Below are positions 5,331-9,237 of a DNA stretch of 9,237 bases, in pieces; position 1 is the first letter of the stretch; each line of letters begins with the position of its first letter. A model generated the notes under the pieces. The model worked only from the letters and a program-made list of their open reading frames with translations. It did no database searches and was not told the origin of the DNA. Source of the stretch: Bacteroidales bacterium (GTDB lineage: Bacteria; Bacteroidota; Bacteroidia; Bacteroidales; UBA10428); NCBI GenBank assembly GCA_030626465.1, contig DAOUOU010000108.1:1-9237 (forward strand). The letters run 5' to 3'. Both the position numbers and the translations under genes were made by a program.

Positions 5331-7607
5331 TTATTCAACAACAAGTTTTGTAACTCCGGTAGATTCCTCATTCCTGAGAAGCAGTAAGTATAAACCCGGT
5401 TCCAGATCAAGATCAAGCCGTGTATGCTGGAGTCTGACAGGAAATTCCCTGTGAACTATGGTTTTACCATCCAATCCAACCAACATCAATGTGGTATACC
5501 CCTTATTCCAACTAATCTGAATTTCATCAGAGGCCGGGTTAGGATAAAGCCTTATTTCCGTTACTTCATTGAAGGATTTTGCTGAGTTATCCAGATCGGG
5601 TGTGTCCGGACAAGTGGTATCCGTATCTCCTGTTCCGGAGGGGATAATTCCTGTATTGGTGAGGAACAATTTGTCCAGAAGGGCTCCATCTTCCCTGAAG
5701 CAAATGCTAAGTGTATGATATCCGGTCTCCAGATCGTAAACCACAACCTCACTTTCGTTGTTCTGATCATGTACATCGTCCCAATGCCAGTTGCTTCCGG
5801 CAGGTATGCTGTTCCAAAGCGCCCAGATGGTATCGTCATCCATTCGTACCCAATACGAATCGTCGTCCGCAGTGGGGGTAATTACCCTTCCCCATACTTT
5901 GTATGGTCCGGCTTCTGCTACATAGAATGTATAAATCAGATGATCAGCGGTATTGGTAGAAGCAGCTTCAAGACTTTGCGTTCCGTCTGGAGTGGCCACA
6001 TAGCTTCCGTTGGAAGCATTGGCATCCGTGAGAATTTCCCATGTGGAACCCACTTGTCCGCATTCGCTTTCGAGCCAGATCTCCGTATTGTAGATACTGT
6101 GTATGGTAATATACACCGTATCGGCATGTTTGGCTCCATCGTCATCCGTTACGGTAAGCACTGCCATATGTTCTCCGATGTCTAGAGTAATTTCATAACT
6201 CGGTTCCCATGCAACCTGTTCTCCGTTTACTGCCCAGGAATAATTGGTGATCACTCCGTCCGGATCTGTACTGCCCGTTCCATCAAGCAAGATAGGTTCC
6301 GAACCGTTTCCGTCAGTGTCTTCAATGACAATATCCGGGCCGCCATCAGCTACCGGCGGTACATTCCCGTATTTCCCGGCATTTCCGGTATAGCTGGTAA
6401 ATGTGGTAATACTATTTGCATCGACCGAGGTTGTGAACGTACCTGCTGATACAGAAACTCCACCGTCATTCACCACATTTTTCGTTGCAGAGGTAGTAAA
6501 CTTCGTAAGAGTATCGATCGTTCCGTTCTGTATGGTGAAATCGAGTTCAGTGCCTGAAGCATTCTCATTGATCACCACAATGACAAGGGTAGTATCGGTC
6601 TTATATGCAGTTACATCGACATTCGGAGCACTGCTCACTGTGCCATCAACTCTCACTGTTCCCGGACGAATGAATTTTGAAAACTGTGACATAACATAGC
6701 CTTTTTGGGTAATATTTCCTGCATCATTCAGGGGTCCGTAAAAACGTCTCAGGTACCACCATATATAGGCATTGAAATTTGCTTTCATGCAATCGTTGAT
6801 CTCAGTGGCAAGATCAAGAGCTAAGGGCCAGTCATTTGCTTCGGGACCTGAACTTCCTGTCAGGTGTTCTGTCATCCATACTTCCTTCCCTTTGTCGCGG
6901 GCAAGCGGATAATCAAAAAGTCCTCCTCCATAGATATGCCCGCCGATAATATCAACATATGGTTCGGCCACCGGATCGTTCAGTATCGAATCCGATAATG
7001 GTCGTCTGAACTGGAATGATTCAGGGGCAATTATTTTGAGTGTGTCGAATCTTGATCCTTGTTCTTCCAGGAAATCAATCATTTGGCTAGCGTACCAGTC
7101 GCATGATTCATAACTTACTCCGATATCAGGTTCATTTTGTATGGATACCGCATACAGAGGTGTTCCACTATCGTTCATATAGGAAGCAAACCGCAGAAGA
7201 TGATCGGCAAACGCTCCATAATTCTCGGGCAACAGGTAACCTCCAACAAGATTATTGTTGCTTTTCAACAATGCAGGAGGTGACCACGGTGAACCCATAA
7301 TGATGGCTCCGTGATTTTTCGCAAGTACTGCTGTAGGAACCTCTCTGAAAAACTGTGTTGTATCGTTAGGTACACGAATCCTTAAAATGGTAAGACCCAT
7401 CTGACCCGGTTCATTTCCAAAAGCCTTGTCAGCCAGATCTTCTGAAAGATCGTCAATCCATCCGGGCATGTTTACACCACCAAATCCACTAATAGACTGG
7501 TATTCTGTATTTAGATCGACAGTTACAGATTGTGCAGTGAGCTGCCCGGTTTGAACAACCAGGAAGCAACAAAGCATGAAACTAACATTTACTAATTTTC
7601 TCTTCAT
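5331..7607 (-). CDS. Secreted GH30 glycosidase (probable glucuronoxylanase) with PKD, CBM6/35-like and T9SS sorting domains
   Basis: I start this 758-residue protein at the ATG complementary to 7605-7607, because it gives a clean signal peptide (MKRKLVNVSFMLCCFLVV, then LTAQ|S). The frame extends upstream to 7679 but adds only unlikely residues. The GH30 catalytic barrel covers about 35-320 with GFGG, acid/base E159 in SIQNEPD and nucleophile E247 in WMTEHL. WWYLRRFYG (283-291) and the nearby KGYVMSQFSKFIRPG match subfamily 8, whose arginine in that segment binds the glucuronate side chain of xylan. A beta side domain (about 318-405), a PKD domain (about 416-503), a CBM6/35-like sandwich (about 507-652) and a T9SS sorting domain (about 684-758: LYPNPASDEI, PGLYLLLL, TKLVVE) follow. 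It should be exported across the outer membrane and cleave glucuronoxylan internally. Endo-1,6-beta-glucanase is the main alternative. A GH2 gene lies 88 bp upstream on the same strand. Confidence 0.9.
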   Translation of the reverse strand: MKRKLVNVSFMLCCFLVVQTGQLTAQSVTVDLNTEYQSISGFGGVNMPGWIDDLSEDLADKAFGNEPGQMGLTILRIRVPNDTTQFFREVPTAVLAKNHGAIIMGSPWSPPALLKSNNNLVGGYLLPENYGAFADHLLRFASYMNDSGTPLYAVSIQNEPDIGVSYESCDWYASQMIDFLEEQGSRFDTLKIIAPESFQFRRPLSDSILNDPVAEPYVDIIGGHIYGGGLFDYPLARDKGKEVWMTEHLTGSSGPEANDWPLALDLATEINDCMKANFNAYIWWYLRRFYGPLNDAGNITQKGYVMSQFSKFIRPGTVRVDGTVSSAPNVDVTAYKTDTTLVIVVINENASGTELDFTIQNGTIDTLTKFTTSATKNVVNDGGVSVSAGTFTTSVDANSITTFTSYTGNAGKYGNVPPVADGGPDIVIEDTDGNGSEPILLDGTGSTDPDGVITNYSWAVNGEQVAWEPSYEITLDIGEHMAVLTVTDDDGAKHADTVYITIHSIYNTEIWLESECGQVGSTWEILTDANASNGSYVATPDGTQSLEAASTNTADHLIYTFYVAEAGPYKVWGRVITPTADDDSYWVRMDDDTIWALWNSIPAGSNWHWDDVHDQNNESEVVVYDLETGYHTLSICFREDGALLDKLFLTNTGIIPSGTGDTDTTCPDTPDLDNSAKSFNEVTEIRLYPNPASDEIQISWNKGYTTLMLVGLDGKTIVHREFPVRLQHTRLDLDLEPGLYLLLLRNEESTGVTKLVVE

Positions 7608-7695
7608 TGGTATTTTATTAATGATATTTAACATAGTACATTTCTTATATATCTTGATAGTAGCTAAATAAGCTATCATGGGCAGAATTCAGAAC

Positions 7696-9237
7696 TTACC
7701 ATTTTTTACTTTTAATAACCACCCGGTCTTTTTCAAGTCCGTCTGATTTAGCAGTGATCCTTACAGAACCTGATTCTCCATTTTTTGAACGTACAATTAC
7801 TAAGGCTAGTCCATTAAAGACTTTGCGCACGTGCGAAGGGAAAGGCACCAGATCAGTAGGATCACCGTTATCGGTTGCGATAATCTCACCGGGTCCCTCA
7901 ATCGTAAACTCGATCCGGTTGTTTGAGTTGGGCACGGTGAGCGCGTTCCTATCCGTTACCTGCACCGTAATGAAGGCCAGATCCTTTCCATCGGCCCGGA
8001 TACTATTACGATCTGCCGTTGCCTTGAGCTGTGCCGGCTTGTCCGTGGTCTTCACAACATTCTCGGCCCACTGTTCCCCGTCCTTGTACGCCACTACCTT
8101 CAGTTCGCCGGGCTCGTATTTCACATCATCCCAGCGAAGACGGTATTCATACTCGCCTTTTTTCTTCCGTCCGAGCGACTTGCCGTTGAGGAAGAGCTCA
8201 GCCTCGTCGCCAGAGGTGAAAACATGGACCGGTGTAATCTCATCGATGCGTTCAGGCCAATTCCAGTGGGGCAAGATATGTGCCATGGGTAGATCAGGAC
8301 GCCAGTGTGCCTGATACAGGTAGAAACGGGATTTTTTAAATCCGGCCAGATCAATGACGCCGTAATAGGAACTACGTGCCAAGTAGTAGGGAGTGGGCTC
8401 TCCAAGATAATCCCAGCCGCTCCATACGGCTCCTCCACCTACATACGGATGTTTCTCGAGGGAGGCGAGCACTTTGTCCGCTGAAGAGCCGAAAGGTGCT
8501 GTATATAGCTCATAGGCACTGACCTGTTGAGTTTCCGGATTTCCTCCGTACCCGTCCTTCACCGGGGCACTGATTCCACCAACAACAGGGAAAAGAAATT
8601 CTCCACGACTGCTTAGGGCAGCGGCATTCTCACTGCTAAGGATGAGCTTGTCGGGAAACGAATCATGAAATACCGGATAGAGCGGAGACGTGTGGATCCC
8701 TTGAAGGCCGGCATAGGCCGGAGCATCTCGGATTCCCTCGCCCTGGTAATTCAGACTGATAATGTCCATGACAGCTGGCATGGGCATGTGGGGTTTGGCA
8801 AAGTTTACAGAGACAGTCGTGGGGCGGGTAGGATCCTCGTCCTTCGCGATATCATGCAGATGCTTCGCTACAGCAGCGCCCATCTCATTGGTGTATTGCT
8901 CGCCGACTTCATTGCCCAGACTCCATATGATCACTGAAGGGTGGTTCCGGTCGCGGCGGATAAAGGCGCGAATATCCTGCTCATGCCATTCAGGGAAAAT
9001 CAGATGGAAATCGAGTGGTGTTTTCTTTCTTTCCCAGGAATCGAAAATTTCATCAATAACAAGAAAACCCATCCTGTCTGTTAACTCGAGCAGTTCAGGA
9101 GCAGGCGGATTGTGGGCCATACGGATTGTATTGCAACCCATTTCGCGCAGTATCTCAAGTTGCCTTTCAGCCGCACGGATATTGAATGCGGCACCAAGGG
9201 CACCGAGATCGTGGTGTTGGTTAACGCCTTTGATATA
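7696..9237 (-). CDS. GH2 beta-galactosidase-like glycosidase, C-terminal part (start beyond the window)
   Basis: The frame is open to the right edge, giving 513 residues that begin YIKGVNQHHDLGALG, a core GH2 motif. About 300 N-terminal residues (signal peptide, sugar-binding and first Ig-like domains) must lie outside; the Met encoded at 9139-9141 (MGCNTIRMAHNPP) is internal and not the start. In fragment numbering, the TIM barrel is about 1-310 with acid/base E110 in WSLGNEVGEQ, nucleophile E203 in SSENAA, and the substrate-site stretch VWSGWDYLGEPTPYY (about 271-285). A DUF4982-like beta domain (about 335-400) and a C-terminal Ig-like GH2 domain (about 403-511) follow. There is no T9SS tail, so it probably works in the periplasm on oligosaccharides. 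Homologues are called beta-galactosidase, but GH2 also includes glucuronidase and other activities. It is probably co-transcribed with the downstream GH30 gene. Confidence 0.93.
   Translation of the reverse strand, partial: YIKGVNQHHDLGALGAAFNIRAAERQLEILREMGCNTIRMAHNPPAPELLELTDRMGFLVIDEIFDSWERKKTPLDFHLIFPEWHEQDIRAFIRRDRNHPSVIIWSLGNEVGEQYTNEMGAAVAKHLHDIAKDEDPTRPTTVSVNFAKPHMPMPAVMDIISLNYQGEGIRDAPAYAGLQGIHTSPLYPVFHDSFPDKLILSSENAAALSSRGEFLFPVVGGISAPVKDGYGGNPETQQVSAYELYTAPFGSSADKVLASLEKHPYVGGGAVWSGWDYLGEPTPYYLARSSYYGVIDLAGFKKSRFYLYQAHWRPDLPMAHILPHWNWPERIDEITPVHVFTSGDEAELFLNGKSLGRKKKGEYEYRLRWDDVKYEPGELKVVAYKDGEQWAENVVKTTDKPAQLKATADRNSIRADGKDLAFITVQVTDRNALTVPNSNNRIEFTIEGPGEIIATDNGDPTDLVPFPSHVRKVFNGLALVIVRSKNGESGSVRITAKSDGLEKDRVVIKSKKW

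Noticed and set aside
5198..5416. 72-codon minus-strand frame overlapping the 3' end of the GH30 gene
   Set aside because: It overlaps the well-supported T9SS tail in another frame and its protein sequence shows no family features.
5715..6185. 156-codon plus-strand frame opposite the GH30 gene
   Set aside because: It lies wholly antisense to the PKD and CBM-like coding region, has no recognisable motif, and is explained by the codon bias of the real gene.
7608..7679. Upstream extension of the GH30 frame (24 more codons)
   Set aside because: It would bury the signal peptide behind a polar segment. The ATG at 7607 gives a standard Bacteroidota secretion signal.
7754..8314. 186-codon plus-strand frame opposite the GH2 gene
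   Set aside because: It is antisense to clear GH2 C-terminal domains, its serine/proline/arginine-rich translation is typical of a shadow frame, and no start context supports it.

Overview
The window looks like a chromosomal stretch from a Bacteroidota bacterium, most likely an anaerobic or microaerophilic member of the Bacteroidales/Marinilabiliales type. The reasons are: a secreted glycosidase ending in a type IX secretion (T9SS/Por) sorting domain; a PIF1-like helicase with HRDC and C-terminal helix-turn-helix domains, an architecture common in this phylum; starts without clear Shine-Dalgarno sequences; and a high molecular weight rubredoxin/rubrerythrin pair typical of anaerobes. The lineage is inferred from gene content only.

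Layout. 1-300: no clear gene; an inverted repeat built on CTACCGGCC/GGCCGGTAG and a doubtful 31-codon frame. 301-1583 (+): a two-gene operon, 17 bp apart, for an FMN flavin reductase-rubredoxin fusion (Hrb type) and a rubrerythrin, which together could form an NAD(P)H-to-peroxide detoxification chain. 1584-2094: repeat-rich spacer with a 54-base imperfect palindrome, a small frame broken by one in-frame stop, and copy 1 of a long structured repeat. 2095-4590 (+): an 831-residue PIF1/RecD-like superfamily 1 helicase. 4591-5330: convergent spacer with a roughly 200-base structure that resembles paired insertion-sequence ends, and copy 2 of the long repeat. 5331-7607 (-): a secreted GH30 enzyme, probably a glucuronoxylanase (GH30_8-like), with PKD, CBM6/35-like and T9SS sorting domains. 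7696-9237 (-): the C-terminal 513 residues of a GH2 beta-galactosidase-like enzyme whose N-terminus lies beyond the right edge.

The two glycosidases are co-directional, 88 bp apart, and probably form the end of a polysaccharide (perhaps glucuronoxylan/hemicellulose) degradation operon. GH30 would be exported to the cell surface or medium by T9SS. GH2 would trim oligosaccharides, probably in the periplasm. The helicase and the GH30 gene converge on the 4591-5330 spacer.

The most notable unexplained structure is a direct repeat of about 119 bases (1829-1947 and 4950-5068). It aligns without gaps, its first 68 bases are identical, and the copies lie on either side of the helicase gene. Base composition also shifts across the window, from AT-rich at the rubredoxin operon to clearly GC-richer in the glycosidase genes. 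No CRISPR array, rRNA, tRNA or intact transposase was seen.
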